From: Phialocephala subalpina
Lineage: Eukaryota > Ascomycota > Leotiomycetes > Helotiales > Mollisiaceae
Assembly (NCBI GenBank): GCA_900073065.1
Contig: FJOG01000031.1
Span: forward strand, 47,404 to 111,403
Reading direction: 5' to 3'
DNA length: 64,000 nt
The notes under the pieces were generated by a model. It ran no database searches. It was not told where the DNA came from and saw only the letters and a list, made by a program, of their open reading frames with translations. A program made the translations under genes and the position numbers. Of the stretch, positions 10,329 through 21,559 are shown piece after piece. The stretch's first letter is position 1, and the number at the start of each line of letters is the position of its first letter.

Positions 10329-12597
10329 CTAACCACAGTTTCCAAACAATCCCTGACATCCCACCCCACAATACCCACTTCCACTTCCACACCACCCACT
10401 CGCAGAACAACAATCTAGAAGACGAATGAGTTAGCAGGTACCATCTACAGAATGCAGCGCGATGTAAGAAAGGAGTTTACTCACCTCCCCTCCCACTCCC
10501 AACACATGTCTTTCCATTCCCACAACTCCCATCCCAACTCACCGTATTACAAACTCCCAAAGTAACCTGACACCCATTATTAATCGAGAAATGAGCCGCA
10601 TCAGCCCCAAAAAACCCATGAGCTGAACAGCATGGTCCATAAGAAGAACCAATACATGATCTGGTCGAAGAGCAGGTTGAGTCTGGGGAAGGGGAGATGG
10701 GTGAATCGCCCGTTCCAACACCAACGAGGTCGAGACTCCAGAATACTAGGCCACCGAAACAGTGTTGGTCTGCCCAGTTTGATTTGAGGGCGATGGTATC
10801 GGTATCGTCGTAGCCGATCCATTGGTTGCCCCAGCTGATTTGCTTGATCATTTCATCGGGTAATAATCTTGGTGTGAGGCCCTGCTGTTGAATGACCACC
10901 TGGATCTCCCTCAAACTCAAAACACCCGCACTCCCTGTGCAAGTCCCTGGACTACTAGCTCCTGCATAAGGGCATCCGACATCCGCACACCCAGGGTTCT
11001 GAAGTGTGTATCCACGACCATAATAAGCGATACCGAGGTTTAGCTTGGACGGAGGAACGTTATCGAACCAAAGGGGAAGGAGATCAGACGAGATATCGAT
11101 GATGGAAGACTGGGACCGGATTTGTGGACCGAGGATGGATGCTTCCCACGGGCCGTGGAGGTCGTAGGACATGAAGTTGAAAAAATCGATGAAGGGGGAG
11201 AGGGCAGACGGGTTGAAGTTTTGGAGAGAGGCGTAGTCTGGTGGTCTTTATTCACATCATCATTGTCAACTCTGCACTTCCGCCTTGGGCGAAGATGATG
11301 GGAAGAGGAGGGTGACTTACAAAGCAATAGAGATACCATATCTATTCCCAAACGCCGCCCTCATCTCCTGCACCAAACTCACCAAGTTCGCAGTATCGCC
11401 CGGTTGCCCACCCCTAGCCCCCAGCCCCCAGCCCAGGAAATTCCCAATCTAAATCCACACCCCCGAACCCATACATGTTCATAAACCCCATCAAAGAGTT
11501 TACAAAAGTCGCCCTATTCCCTTGGGGCGCGACCATATTCGACCACGTATTCTGCGTCAGACCCGGATCACTGAAACTGTATCCTCCGATCGCGATCCAC
11601 GTTTGTAAAGTTGAAGAACGGCGAGATGTGAATTGTACGTAAAGGGCTGGGTGACTAGACTCCAGTGGGATGATCTGGAAGGAGTTAGGATTGATCGAGG
11701 CGAATGCGAAGATTACGTGCGAAAAGCCTGTGATGTCTATGTCGATGGGTCCCATGCGGTTGCAGTTCCGTTCGAGACTGCTGGGAGGTGTTAGCATATG
11801 TGCACAGCGGACGGCGGGTTACGGAGGGCTTACCTCGACTGATAGTATCCTATCTTCCGTCCTCGAGATGCTGTGCCTGTGTTGGGATTGCACGAGGGCT
11901 CAGGGGCGACTTGACAGCTTCCATAGCCTTGTTGGCATGGGTTTCCTGACTGTGCTGAACCTGGATTCACACAATATGCTGTTGATGTCTACAAATATCA
12001 GTCTTGGATGTTTTCGTAAGGAGGTTGTTTCTTACCCCGCAATACCCAAAATACGAGCAACAAAGATTCAAAGGACAGTGCTGAGCGGCATTGAGAGAAT
12101 TGACTCCACACATAGCATGTGCGTTGCAGTTCGAGAGACACCGAACGTTGTTGCTAGAACCGCAAGTATAGGATGTATATCCACATTTGCCATCCTACTC
12201 TGGTAAGTATCTGATGTCAAGCATGCTCTTCTTGATTCCAGCTTACCGAGTTGCAACAGCTCCCATCAGCACATGGTTGTCCTGGACCACATTGAGAAGG
12301 CGCATCTCTTTTGCTCAAAGGAATAGCTTTCGATGTTGCGAAATGCTCACGGATGTTCTTTGGCAAGGAAGCATTGCCTGCTGCTGTGGCATTTGCTCCT
12401 ATCTGGGAGAGAATATGCTTGTAGCTGATGTCGAGGATGGGGAATGGACCTGAATTGGCGTAGCTATTGTGTGCAACTGCGTGACTGGATCTTGGCTCGA
12501 TCGACGCACGTTGATGTACAGCTGCTGTGTGACTACTTGATACCACGAGTAGGAGATATATTGCGCCGACGCACAGTATTGCGGAGGAAGAAAGCAT
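10329..12597 (-). CDS. Secreted chitin-binding (CBM18) GH18 chitinase, subgroup-C type, with a 7-nt frameshifting duplication
   Basis: Six exons: 12597-12247, 12194-12036, 11988-11834, 11777-11321, 11245-10485 and 10414-10329. The protein starts with a signal peptide (SAILCVGAIYLLLVVSSS). It then has Cys-rich chitin-binding modules (CGPGQPCADGSCC; CPLNLCCSYFGYCG), a GH18 barrel beginning GYYQS with the catalytic DxDxE box as GVDLDWEFPG at about residue 329, the strand FFNFMSYDLHGPW, the late WIGYDD block, and two further Cys-rich modules at the C-terminus (SYGPCCSAHGFFG; CCSASGWCG). It would hydrolyse chitin outside the cell. Directly after DLDWEFPG the frame is lost: AGCCCCC is repeated at 11416-11429, and one 7-nt copy too many puts a TAG in frame. 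Counting the exons without one copy gives exactly 654 codons. So either the locus is a recent pseudogene or the base call is wrong there. Confidence 0.82.
11416..11434. repeat. 7-bp tandem repeat inside the chitinase catalytic exon
   Basis: Plus-strand unit AGCCCCC occurs at 11416-11422 and 11423-11429, followed by a partial third copy AGCCC at 11430-11434. It lies a few codons downstream of the DxDxE motif. Its extra copy shifts the frame by one. Confidence 0.85.
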
Positions 12598-13186
12598 GGC
12601 GAAGATGCGAATATGAAATGACCGTCGACGATGGGTTTCAGGCGGGTGGCCTTAGAATCATAAGTACTTCCCTGGACGTGATTGCCGAAAGAAAAGATAC
12701 TGCGCAAGGCACATTGTGCAAAGTGACAAGGATGCTTGATCGGATGAACATACATGGGATGAAAGTTCCGAGACATAGCTAGGATACTTTGAGATGCAGA
12801 TCGAGATACAACTCATAGGAGGCTCAATAAGGAAAGCTCGTTGATGGTTGAGACTTCTGTGTGAGGTCCTGAGATTCCAGAAGATGGGTCGAGTCGATCT
12901 GTCCCACGTTGTGTGGCTTAAGGTACCCGAGAGAAGTATCCATGTGCCTTGCATTCGGGGAACAAAGTCCATCTTGAAGCCTGGGATACCCCGCAGTACT
13001 ACATGCAAGGCAGACGAGCTTTTATAAGCATCTACTTAGAGGGCCAAAGACCCGGTAGCCATGGAAGGCAATGCGAATGACCCATGAAATGAAGGTCGAA
13101 ACAAGATTTTTTATGTACACCATGCTGTCCTAAACCATTTTTATTATTCCAAAATGCTGTTCGTTACTCGTTATTGATCTGATCGA
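12598..13186. other. Chitinase upstream region and dehydrogenase 3' flank
   Basis: About 590 bp without a supportable gene. It should hold the chitinase promoter and the terminator of the FMN dehydrogenase that reads towards it. No clear motif was assigned. Confidence 0.45.
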
Positions 13187-14546
13187 TCATAATCTGGACT
13201 TCTCCGCAATCATGGATGCCGAATTCGGTAGGCTTTCGATGCTGTCGCGTGTGATTTGATCGACGCTCTGGTATCCTGAGACGTTCATCAGGATATCGAA
13301 GTCGGCCAGTAAACTCTTCATGACATGTCGAACACCCAGCTCGCCCTTGATGCTAAGTCCAAAGACCCAAAGTCTTCCCACAAACACGAACTTTGCGCCG
13401 AGTGCCAATGCCTTGAATATATCGGCAGCGCCTCGGACACCGGAGTCGAACATAATGTACGTCTTGTCGCCAACGGCTGTTCCTGATTAGCAAAGTCCGT
13501 GACTCTCTACATGGTTATGCTTACCTGCGACAATCTTCTCCAACGCGTCTAAGCTTGCAATGGCACCGTCGACTTGTCGTCCAGCATGGTTACTGACTAC
13601 AATTCCATCCACACCCAGCTCAACGCACTTCCTTGCATCTGCTACGCTTTGGATGCCCTTGATGCAAAATGGCTTCCCACCACTAATCTTCCTCCATTGC
13701 TCCATTAGCCATGGCATACGCTCCCAGCTATGCGCGCGTCCATGCCACACATTGTCAATCCACATGGCTCCAGCTTCGTTGGGTTGTGTCTTGGGATCGA
13801 TTCCAGCCTCCTTCAACCTCTTCTGGAACACTGGGTCAGAAAGTCCAAGATCTGCGCCAACTCCGTGGTAGAAAGCATAGTTCGATTCCGCTTCATCATG
13901 ATGTCTCCATGCCAATTGCCAAGTATCAACCGTGAGAATGCAAGCCGTGAATCCGCTATCGTGTGCCCGCTCCAGGAGCGAAATTGTAAGCTCGTCATCG
14001 TGAGGCATGTAAAGTTGGAAGAATCGTGGACCGTCTCCATTCGCCTTCGCAACATCTTCAATAGGATTCGAGCCAGCAGTGGACAAGCAGTATAGCAGAT
14101 TCAGTTCTTTCGCGACCTTTGCAACAGGCAGCTCTCCCGATGGATTGTATATCTTGTTGATGCCGATCGGGGCGAAGCCAATTGGTGCACTGACTTTGTG
14201 GCCAAAGATTTCTGTCTTCGTATCGCGGATGTTGGTGTCGACGAGCATGCGAGGGATGATTCGATGTCGGTAGAAGGCTTGTCGATTTGCGAGATGGGTA
14301 TAGGATTGGCCGGCATTCGAGGAAGCGTAGAACCTTCTCTGGTCAGTAAATGACCGTGGTCGAGATGTAACAGACATACCAACCGCCACTTGTCAAATTC
14401 CTCTTAGTCAGATCCTCCAGATCTCCGGGTTCGGTACTGAATGGTGGTACTTCTCCAGTGTTATCCTTCCAGAAGAGTTCTCTCTGGTACAGACCCCATT
14501 GAGGGGTGTTTCTTTGCTGAATGTTAGGATTCTTTGGGTCGGACAT
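13187..14546 (-). CDS. FMN-dependent alpha-hydroxy acid dehydrogenase (lactate/glycolate oxidase family)
   Basis: Three exons (14546-14380, 14333-13525, 13482-13187) give 423 residues in one frame. The family's FMN barrel is clear: APIGFAPIGINKIYNPSGE near the N-terminus, LSTAGSNPIEDVAKA, FFQLYMPHDDELT, the CIKGIQSVADARKC strand, and the active-site block GIVVSNHAGRQVDGA with the catalytic His and the substrate/FMN-binding Arg. It continues with the phosphate-binding FDSGVRGAADIFKALALGA and ends with the LMNVSGYQSVDQI helix. The enzyme oxidises a 2-hydroxy acid to the 2-keto acid with FMN. No cytochrome b5 domain is present, so it is an oxidase/monooxygenase-type member rather than cytochrome b2. 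The exact substrate is not readable. No mitochondrial or secretory leader is evident. Confidence 0.92.
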
Positions 14547-15752
14547 GTTGAAATGGGAGAAGATTGATGAATTGAGAGGCGTAGGAGATTGTAGATAGGT
14601 GAATTTATAACATGAAAATCTGTGAAGAGAGTCGATACTTATAGCCGGTAAATATACTGCCATGATCTCATCGTCTGTTGCTAGAGAGAGGACATGAAGT
14701 TGGATCGTAGTGACGTTGTCCGAAATCAGGACAGAGACGCGGGCGGCATCTTCAACACGAAAGAGATGCCCGGGCAGCTGATCAGGTCAGATGCAAACAT
14801 CTCTGAACCTCTGTAAGAACGATTGATGATCGGCCCGTCTTGCATGGTGTTCTCCGGACGAAAGAAAAGTTCCAGTTGCTCCAGGTTTCTAGGTTTGCGC
14901 GAGATATCCCCGGTCCACGTGACTGCGCTAAAATCCGGGGAGATTCTTGGCGAAGCTTAACAAATTTCTCTTTCAACCTCATCTCCAAGCAAGAAACCTC
15001 TTGACGTGCCAAAGCTGCTATCAAGCCTCGAAGGCGCTTTTCTGTTCCGTTGAACGCAGTTAAGCGGTACCGGTGTTCTTTACCAGTCTTCTGCAGTCGT
15101 AAAACCTGTTTCCTCGTCCTGGCGGAAGGATCGAGGGGTGCAGTCTTACCGATTGTTTCGAAACCATTTCCTCATTCATTATCCAGATTCCTTCGAATAA
15201 GTGCAGTCGAAAGTTCTTACACTCCACCGTCGTTTTGATTAGAGCTTGTATTGTTATCTTTTCCGAGTTACAACCATTCACGACCTATTATCTCGGCCCT
15301 TTGCGACCGAAGCCAGGCACATGTCTTACTTTCCAGCTTTCAGTTCTAACTTCGAGTGTTGAGTTTCTCTGCTATATGTCTGTCAAGTTTCTGAATCCTG
15401 GAAACAGTCTTCCTGCTGAGGTCAGTGTCGAATTATGGGGATTTCCAACTGCCACGGACCTATGACGTTTAGCTTACGACAATCACATGCTTTTTAGAGT
15501 TGAGGGGAGATATTTGTATTAACTCAAAGAACCATCTCATGTTCTGTGAATAAATGCCGAATCGAAGCACTTTGGTAGTTCGAACAGTTGTTGCAAAGTA
15601 ATAAGACACATTCACCATTTTAACATCTACACTTGCACTGTACTTGTGGTTCTGCTTAGTCTGGTAAGCACCCTCAACACATTTTGAGAACCGGATTGCT
15701 GATAGAAACGTCTAAGCATATTCATCGAAGTCATATTGTTCAAGGAGGCACC
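14547..15752. other. Divergent intergenic region between dehydrogenase and DUF4185 gene
   Basis: About 1.2 kb shared by two divergently transcribed genes, so it must carry both promoters. The last 270 bp before 15753 are AT-richer, as expected for a fungal promoter/5' UTR. No protein-coding or RNA gene was recognised. Confidence 0.5.
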
Positions 15753-17003
15753 ATGCGTAAAGCTTTTTCAAAGATCACCGACAAGCTCGACTCCAAGTCG
15801 GGCTCTAGAATTGATGCCCCTCCTCAAGCCCTTTTCGGAAATAGCTCTCGAAGCGGACCTCCACCAATCAATCACGCATCAAAACCAGACCGCAAAGTCG
15901 TTTACCCCCAACCTGGCCAACGACAACCAGGACCAGCTCCACCTCTGAAAGTAGCATCCACCCAACATCACGGCAAGATGAAATTCTTCCACCCAGCCGG
16001 TCACGAGCACATCGTATCACGAGATGTAGGCAACTCCGGTGTCCTGGACGGCAAGATCGTCTGGGGCTGGGGCGACACTCTTATGGGAGCCGGAGGTCGA
16101 GGATCCAAAGCCAACATCTGCGCAACAGACAGCACCTCAATCGGGCACCTGTCCGACCCCATGTGCGCAACCGACACAGCTCTCTGGGACAACAACGAAT
16201 ACGTCGCAAACTTCATCCCCTGCCTACCTCACGAAGAAAAAGATGGCGGTCTAGTAAAGTACGCATTTGGCGGCTCCAACGTCATCGAATACGCACCCAA
16301 CCAAGGTCTTCTCTTCTTCCTGAAAATCCATCGACCGCATGGAAAAAACATCATCAAAGGTGCTGGCGTAGCGCCCGTCACCATGCACGGCAACATCCCA
16401 AAATGCAAGCGTGAGATGGAAACATTGTGGACGAAAGAAGAGGCCTGCTACGGCGATGTAGGCATCGCGTACGACACTCGAGATGGCTACGTCTACGCAT
16501 TCGGCAAAGGCCCACAACAAGACGACGAGCAACTCATCAGACGCACATACCTCTGCCGTGTGTTTATTAATTGTGTATTCGACATCTCCGCTTACTCATA
16601 CTGGCACCAAGACAAAAAGGTCTGGTCCCCCCAACGCCTCACCACCCACGGCCAAGGCGGAACCGCCAAACTGACCTACGAACAAGCCATCTTCCCCTAT
16701 CTCGCCATGGATCGTTCAGCACCTTTCTGGAGCAATTATTTCAACAAATGGATGTTCCTCTATGGAAACAGTTGGGGATATTCGGATGTGTATGTTATGA
16801 CGGCTGATAAGCTGGAGGGACCGTGGGATAAACATGGTGATATAAAGATTTGTAGTACCCAGCCTGAAGGTGGGGAGCCGGTGGCGGGGGAGTTTAGGTA
16901 TGCGGTTAATGGGCATCCGGAGTGGGATGAGAGTGGGAAGAGTGTGTTTGTTACGTGGACGAAGTTGAATGAGATTTACGGGACGACGGTCGTTTGGGAG
17001 TAG
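15753..17003 (+). CDS. DUF4185-type beta-propeller protein, 416 aa
   Basis: Intronless. The start is the ATG at 15753; the frame is open upstream to a TTG at 15684 but without another ATG. The N-terminal 75 residues are Pro/Arg/Ser-rich and look disordered. They are followed by repeated W/G-rich strands typical of DUF4185: WGWGDTLMG, a SNVIEYAPNQGLLFFLKIH strand, DVGIAYDTRDGYVYAFG, FDISAYSYWHQDKKVW, and a C-terminal FRYAVNGHPEWDESGKSVFVTW. The fold resembles glycosidase-like five-bladed propellers; activity is unknown. No signal peptide is seen. The last 109 nt of the gene lie inside a perfect 250-bp tandem duplication, so a second copy of the gene's tail follows it. Confidence 0.88.
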   Translation: MRKAFSKITDKLDSKSGSRIDAPPQALFGNSSRSGPPPINHASKPDRKVVYPQPGQRQPGPAPPLKVASTQHHGKMKFFHPAGHEHIVSRDVGNSGVLDGKIVWGWGDTLMGAGGRGSKANICATDSTSIGHLSDPMCATDTALWDNNEYVANFIPCLPHEEKDGGLVKYAFGGSNVIEYAPNQGLLFFLKIHRPHGKNIIKGAGVAPVTMHGNIPKCKREMETLWTKEEACYGDVGIAYDTRDGYVYAFGKGPQQDDEQLIRRTYLCRVFINCVFDISAYSYWHQDKKVWSPQRLTTHGQGGTAKLTYEQAIFPYLAMDRSAPFWSNYFNKWMFLYGNSWGYSDVYVMTADKLEGPWDKHGDIKICSTQPEGGEPVAGEFRYAVNGHPEWDESGKSVFVTWTKLNEIYGTTVVWE

Positions 17004-17394
17004 AAGCGCAGTGAGAGTTGGACTCAGCTGTCGATTGTAGGTCTATATTATAGTATGATTGTATAAAATACCGAGTACAGGAAGCCTATAAAGAGATGTG
17101 ACTTGCCCTTTTCTTTTCAGCATTGTTCACAGCCTCCCCAGTGATAGGTATGCGGTTAATGGGCATCCGGAGTGGGATGAGAGTGGGAAGAGTGTGTTTG
17201 TTACGTGGACGAAGTTGAATGAGATTTACGGGACGACGGTCGTTTGGGAGTAGAAGCGCAGTGAGAGTTGGACTCAGCTGTCGATTGTAGGTCTATATTA
17301 TAGTATGATTGTATAAAATACCGAGTACAGGAAGCCTATAAAGAGATGTGACTTGCCCTTTTCTTTTCAGCATTGTTCACAGCCTCCCCAGTGA
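16895..17394. repeat. Perfect 250-bp tandem direct duplication
   Basis: Bases 16895-17144 and 17145-17394 read identically, and the flanking bases differ (T versus A before, T versus C after), so the unit is exactly 250 bp. It covers the last 36 codons of the DUF4185 gene, its TAG and about 140 bp of 3' flank. Absence of any mismatch means a very recent event, or an assembly artefact. Confidence 0.95.
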
Positions 17395-17693
17395 CCTCGC
17401 CTGGACATTCTCGGCCTCCCTCTCGGAAAAATGCCCATTATGTGCAATACCCTCTGCCGCATGAGTATCACTACCCGAGCCTTCATATTGTTTGCCACAA
17501 AAAAAAGTCTATTGATTGGTTTCCCAAAGAGGCGCAGTCGAATCTTGGCTGCGTTGTGGAACCTCACCGAACGGCTCACATCTCCAGCCTCATCATGCTA
17601 ACATGATCACAACAATAGCATTGCCTTCTTTCGAGTCAAATTCAAGTGCCACGAATCTCTACCACCGTCATAGAGAACCGCCCTGCTGCCAAG

Positions 17694-20681
17694 ATGTCTG
17701 GTTTCGAAGTCCTTGGTGCTGTCACCGGCGCCATTCAGCTGGCCGACGCAGGGCTCGCAATCATCAAGGCCTTCTCCGTTCTATATTCGACTCTGCATGA
17801 CGCACCAGAGTCTTTCAAGCGATTTTCGACCCAGATCCAACATTTGATCGATGTCGCTCGATTGATTCGGCAGAACCCATCGCTTCAGACAGCCCTGATT
17901 AGTTCTTTATTGATGAACTGCGTTGAGAAGGCTAGGGAGCTTGAGGCAATCCTGGAGAAGGCAACCGCTAAATTGAATGCCGGGAAGATTGAGAAATACT
18001 GGAGGACTCTTGGTGGGGTGATGAAAGCGAAAAGAATCTCGGAACTGTGTGCCTCCTTGGAAGGAGAAAAGAGTGCCTTGAGTCTCTGTATCGCTAGTAT
18101 TAATTCGTAAGTTCAAGGACCGGGCTAAAGTCTGCTTTCTAAGTTGACATAGGGAGATGTTGCAATCCATTGACACCCGATTTGTTGTTCTTGACGATGG
18201 TGTCAACAAGCTCCAAGGAGCACTGCCTGATATTCGAGAGACCGCCCAGGGAATCACTGAGATACTGAACGAGGTTAAATTCCTTAGGCAGATGACAGGG
18301 GACTTTCGAACTGAACTTTTCTCGGTCTTGGGGAGATTATTTGAAGTTGCGAACCTCGACAAATCCATAGGTAAAACTTCGGAGTCACTGGACGCCGCTC
18401 AAATAGTCGAGATTCAAAACACTTTGCCCGCTCTACGTCATGCCTTAGAGCGTCTGACGGTAAGATCATCCATTTTAGCAAGTTTTTTGCGTCTTCTGGC
18501 TGATGCAGTGTTGTGAAGATCAAAGAGAGCTCGACCGTGGATGCTGAGGTGCAAATGGGAGGGCTGGAGAGGAATAACGCCGGTGAAACCCAAGGTATAG
18601 GGCCCAGCAGGTTCTTGAGTGTGTATAGCTAACACAGTTGTCTAGAGTACACCATGAATGCCCTCTCAAGTCTTGGAACTACCGACCAAGATTGTTTCAT
18701 TGCCGAGAGACTGAGTTTGGATAAACATGCCTGTCGTTGGTTTTTGGAGCACCCACAGGTTAGCTCATGGCTCTCAAAGCAAGACCTGAGAGCGGAAATG
18801 CTATACGTCACTGCACGAGCCGGATGTGGGAAGACCACAATCATGGCGCATACTATTCAGTACATGAAATCGATGCTGCTGCAAACTTCTCCCGATAAAG
18901 AAGTGGCACAGGCCGCGAGTACTGCTCAATCCAGACCAATTATATTATACTTTCTTTTCCAGAAAAGAAGTTTGGAAGACGAGAGTACAGCTACAGCCGC
19001 CATGAAAGCTATTATCAGACAGTTCTTGAAGCAAAGGCCAGAATTCCTTCCGGTTTTTCTCGGACAATATGAGTCTCTCTCCACAAAGCAATCCTTTTCC
19101 TGGTCTTTGGCACAGCTGTGGGCTGTATTCCTGGAAGTACTCGGAAACCTCTTTAAAACGACCATCTACCTCCTTCTGGATGGACTGGACGAATGCGAAG
19201 GGAGTTCACAGCGCATGTTACTCGCCAATCTTGAAAAACTGATGAATGTGGTGGTAGATCAAGACGCCGAGAGCCCGACCTCAAGGTACATTTTGAGGAT
19301 CTTGATAACAGGTCGACCGGATGAACAACTTCCTGATATTATGACCTTTTCTCGGCACTTTGAGGTCAGCTCTTTGGACACAGCGTGGGACATGGGAGTT
19401 TTCATTGACTCACGCGTCACGAAGTTTGCTTCCCGAAGATCGTTGGATCCACAAACAGCCAAAGACCTATGCTCATTTCTGAATAAACGCGCTGAAGGAA
19501 TGTTTCTTTGGGTTGTGCAAGTGATGGAGGAATTGGATCGGAGAGACGTGCGATTATCAGACAAAGCGATTGAAGCCGCACTTCAAAATGTCCCGATAAC
19601 ACTGTATTCTCAGTACGAGGAGACTCTGAAGAGCGCGCCTAAATCTCGGCAAACTGACCTTTGGCACATTCTTCGATGGATTTTGACTTCGAGACGAGTC
19701 TTGTCGCTGGCTGAACTCGAAGTGGCCCTTTGTACCGAGCTAGGCATCTCACGTTGGTATGACTTAAAAGGCGACCTCAATTTTCTCTGTGGTTCGGTTA
19801 TACGATTCGAAAACGAAACCGTCTCTTTCATCCACCAAACCTTCCGAGAGTTTCTCTACGATTACATTTCAACGTCGCCTCGGCAGTCCACAGGCGGCCT
19901 TTGCATGGATCTGCATGGGACGGAGACTCAAATAACGATAGCCTGCTTGGAAATCCTTGGCAAAACAACAAACTTAGAAGAGCTCAGCGAACAATTGGGC
20001 CAAGGATGCTTACATTCCAACAAGGAAGTGGACGCGTGGCTACGCGGCAAACCTTTTCTAGCCTATGCAGCTGAGTTCTGGGCCTCTCACCTCGGTGTTG
20101 CGGATTCATTTGCGCCACATTTCCAGCCCATACACTTGCGGGTAACACAGATATTCAAGTCCCCTGTCAAAAGGGACATGTTGATGAGACTGGATTACTT
20201 CTTGCGACACTCAAAACACCCTCGACATTGCCGATGTGGCTCTACGCTACACGTTGCCGCATACTTCAAACTCCCAATTCTGGTTGACTATTATCTTGAC
20301 CAGGGGGCGAGTACGACACAGGATGCTGGAGGAAACAGCCACCCTCTGGTATGGGCCTGTGAGACTGGCAGTTACGAATGCATAAATAAGCTACTCAAAG
20401 CTGGGGCAGATCCTAACCAGCAGGAGTATGATGGCTGGACTCCGCTCCATTGGGCCGCGACGAATGGACATGAAAGGGTATGTGACCTCCTAATTCGTTA
20501 CGGTGCTCGAATAGATATCGAGGACAATCGAGGATATTCGCCTAAAGACATGGCTATACAGATGGGGCACGTTGAGATTGCCATGAAATACTTCGGAGGG
20601 GTGGAAGGAGGTAAGGAATGGGTGCCAAGTAAGCACTCGCCACATATTTCTATTATCGGACGTCGTCGAGTTGCAGCTTAG
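17694..20681 (+). CDS. STAND receptor: N-terminal helical domain, NACHT NTPase, ankyrin repeats (943 aa)
   Basis: Four exons (17694-18106, 18153-18459, 18519-18594, 18646-20681) sum to 944 codons. The first 150 residues (MSGFEVLGAVTGAIQLADAG, then helical sequence) resemble the SesA/HeLo-like N-terminal effector domains of fungal NLR-like proteins. A central NACHT domain follows, with P-loop ARAGCGKTT at about 321-330 and Walker B LLLDGLDECEG at about 440-450, then a winged-helix-like region ending FIHQTFREFLYDYI. The C-terminus has about three to four ankyrin repeats (GSTLHVAAYFKLP, DGWTPLHWAATNGH, RGYSPKDMAIQMGH). Such proteins sense a ligand with the repeats, oligomerise and trigger cell death or defence. 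HET genes lie on both sides of it in this window. The repeat number is low, which suggests an invariant rather than hypervariable sensor. Confidence 0.93.
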
Positions 20682-21193
20682 CCCGAGGGAAAGGCGTCCT
20701 CATACTTGCTCTAGAATCTGGAGAATTCATGGCAATATTCCTCTTCGCGAGGCGACGGATTCGGTCATCAATTTCAAAGGAGTACCCAGGTAATTTGTCG
20801 TCACCTATAATTTAACTTACCGCATTCGCAAAATCCTCTCCAATCTTTGGAGAGACCTTAACGGTTGAACAATGGATTAACAAATATAGATCCGACTATG
20901 GGCACCTACGAGGAGCATCATGTCACAGTCATTATGGTCTTCACTTGACGTAACAGTTACATCTTTGAATGTACTGTACTATAAAACTGAATCATTGGAA
21001 ATCCAATGGAATTACTACAAAAGGCAGACTTCTTCTTTCTACATTACCACTCTTCCCCTTGAAATATCTCAATCAATTTGGCCACCAACTCTTGCCACAA
21101 TCAAATACAATTACAGAGAAAGCTCAATAGCCAAAACAGCACAAGTCAGTACAAATCAACCCATATCCTTCAACTCCAATATCTTCTTGCATC
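20682..21193. other. Intergenic, STAND terminator and upstream of a small gene
   Basis: About 510 bp. An open frame starting 20920 runs into the next gene in another frame and is judged spurious. The region probably holds the STAND 3' UTR and the small gene's promoter. Confidence 0.45.
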
Positions 21194-21559
21194 ATGCCTG
21201 GACTAACCGAAATCTGGGGCTGGGTCTGCCATGTCTGTGAGAAAGAGAATTACCAAAAAGAACTCCTTAGCCCAGATACCAAAGACGAAGACGCCTTCAG
21301 AGATGAGTATTGCGAAGGCGATCATTGCACTGAAAGAAACAGAGTAGATGCAGGTGCAACTACTGGAAAGCCACATGAAAAATGCAACGATTGCGAGGTG
21401 ATACGTCATAATGGATCACGTAAGTTCAAATATTCTTTAACAATTTCGTATCCCTCGCCCTCCCAATAAATGTGAAGTCACTACTGACCTGGAATAATAT
21501 CAGCCCCGGCAGGTAAGGCTCGCGTCAGGCCTACTCCCCGTCCACCTTACACCAATTAA
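21194..21559 (+). CDS. Small Cys-rich (CxxC) protein, 93 aa
   Basis: Exon 1 is 21194-21419, an intron of 84 nt with GTAAGT donor and TATCAG acceptor spans 21420-21503, and exon 2 is 21504-21559; the joined frame ends in TAA. The protein begins MPGLTEIWGWVCHVCEKENY. It has CxxC pairs spaced as CHVC...CEGDHC...CNDC, suggesting one or two zinc sites, then an acidic middle (PDTKDEDAFRDEYC) and a basic Pro-rich tail (RVRPTPRPPYTN). No signal peptide. The family is not recognised by name. The zinc-ribbon idea is inference from cysteine spacing. Confidence 0.6.

Noticed and set aside
10477..11172. Independent chitin-binding gene starting at MSYDLHG
   Set aside because: It is the fifth exon of the chitinase; the frame is open upstream and joins through a GT-AG intron to the DxDxE exon.
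20920..21240. 106-codon frame overlapping the CxxC gene
   Set aside because: It overlaps the better-supported two-exon gene in another frame and has no domain.
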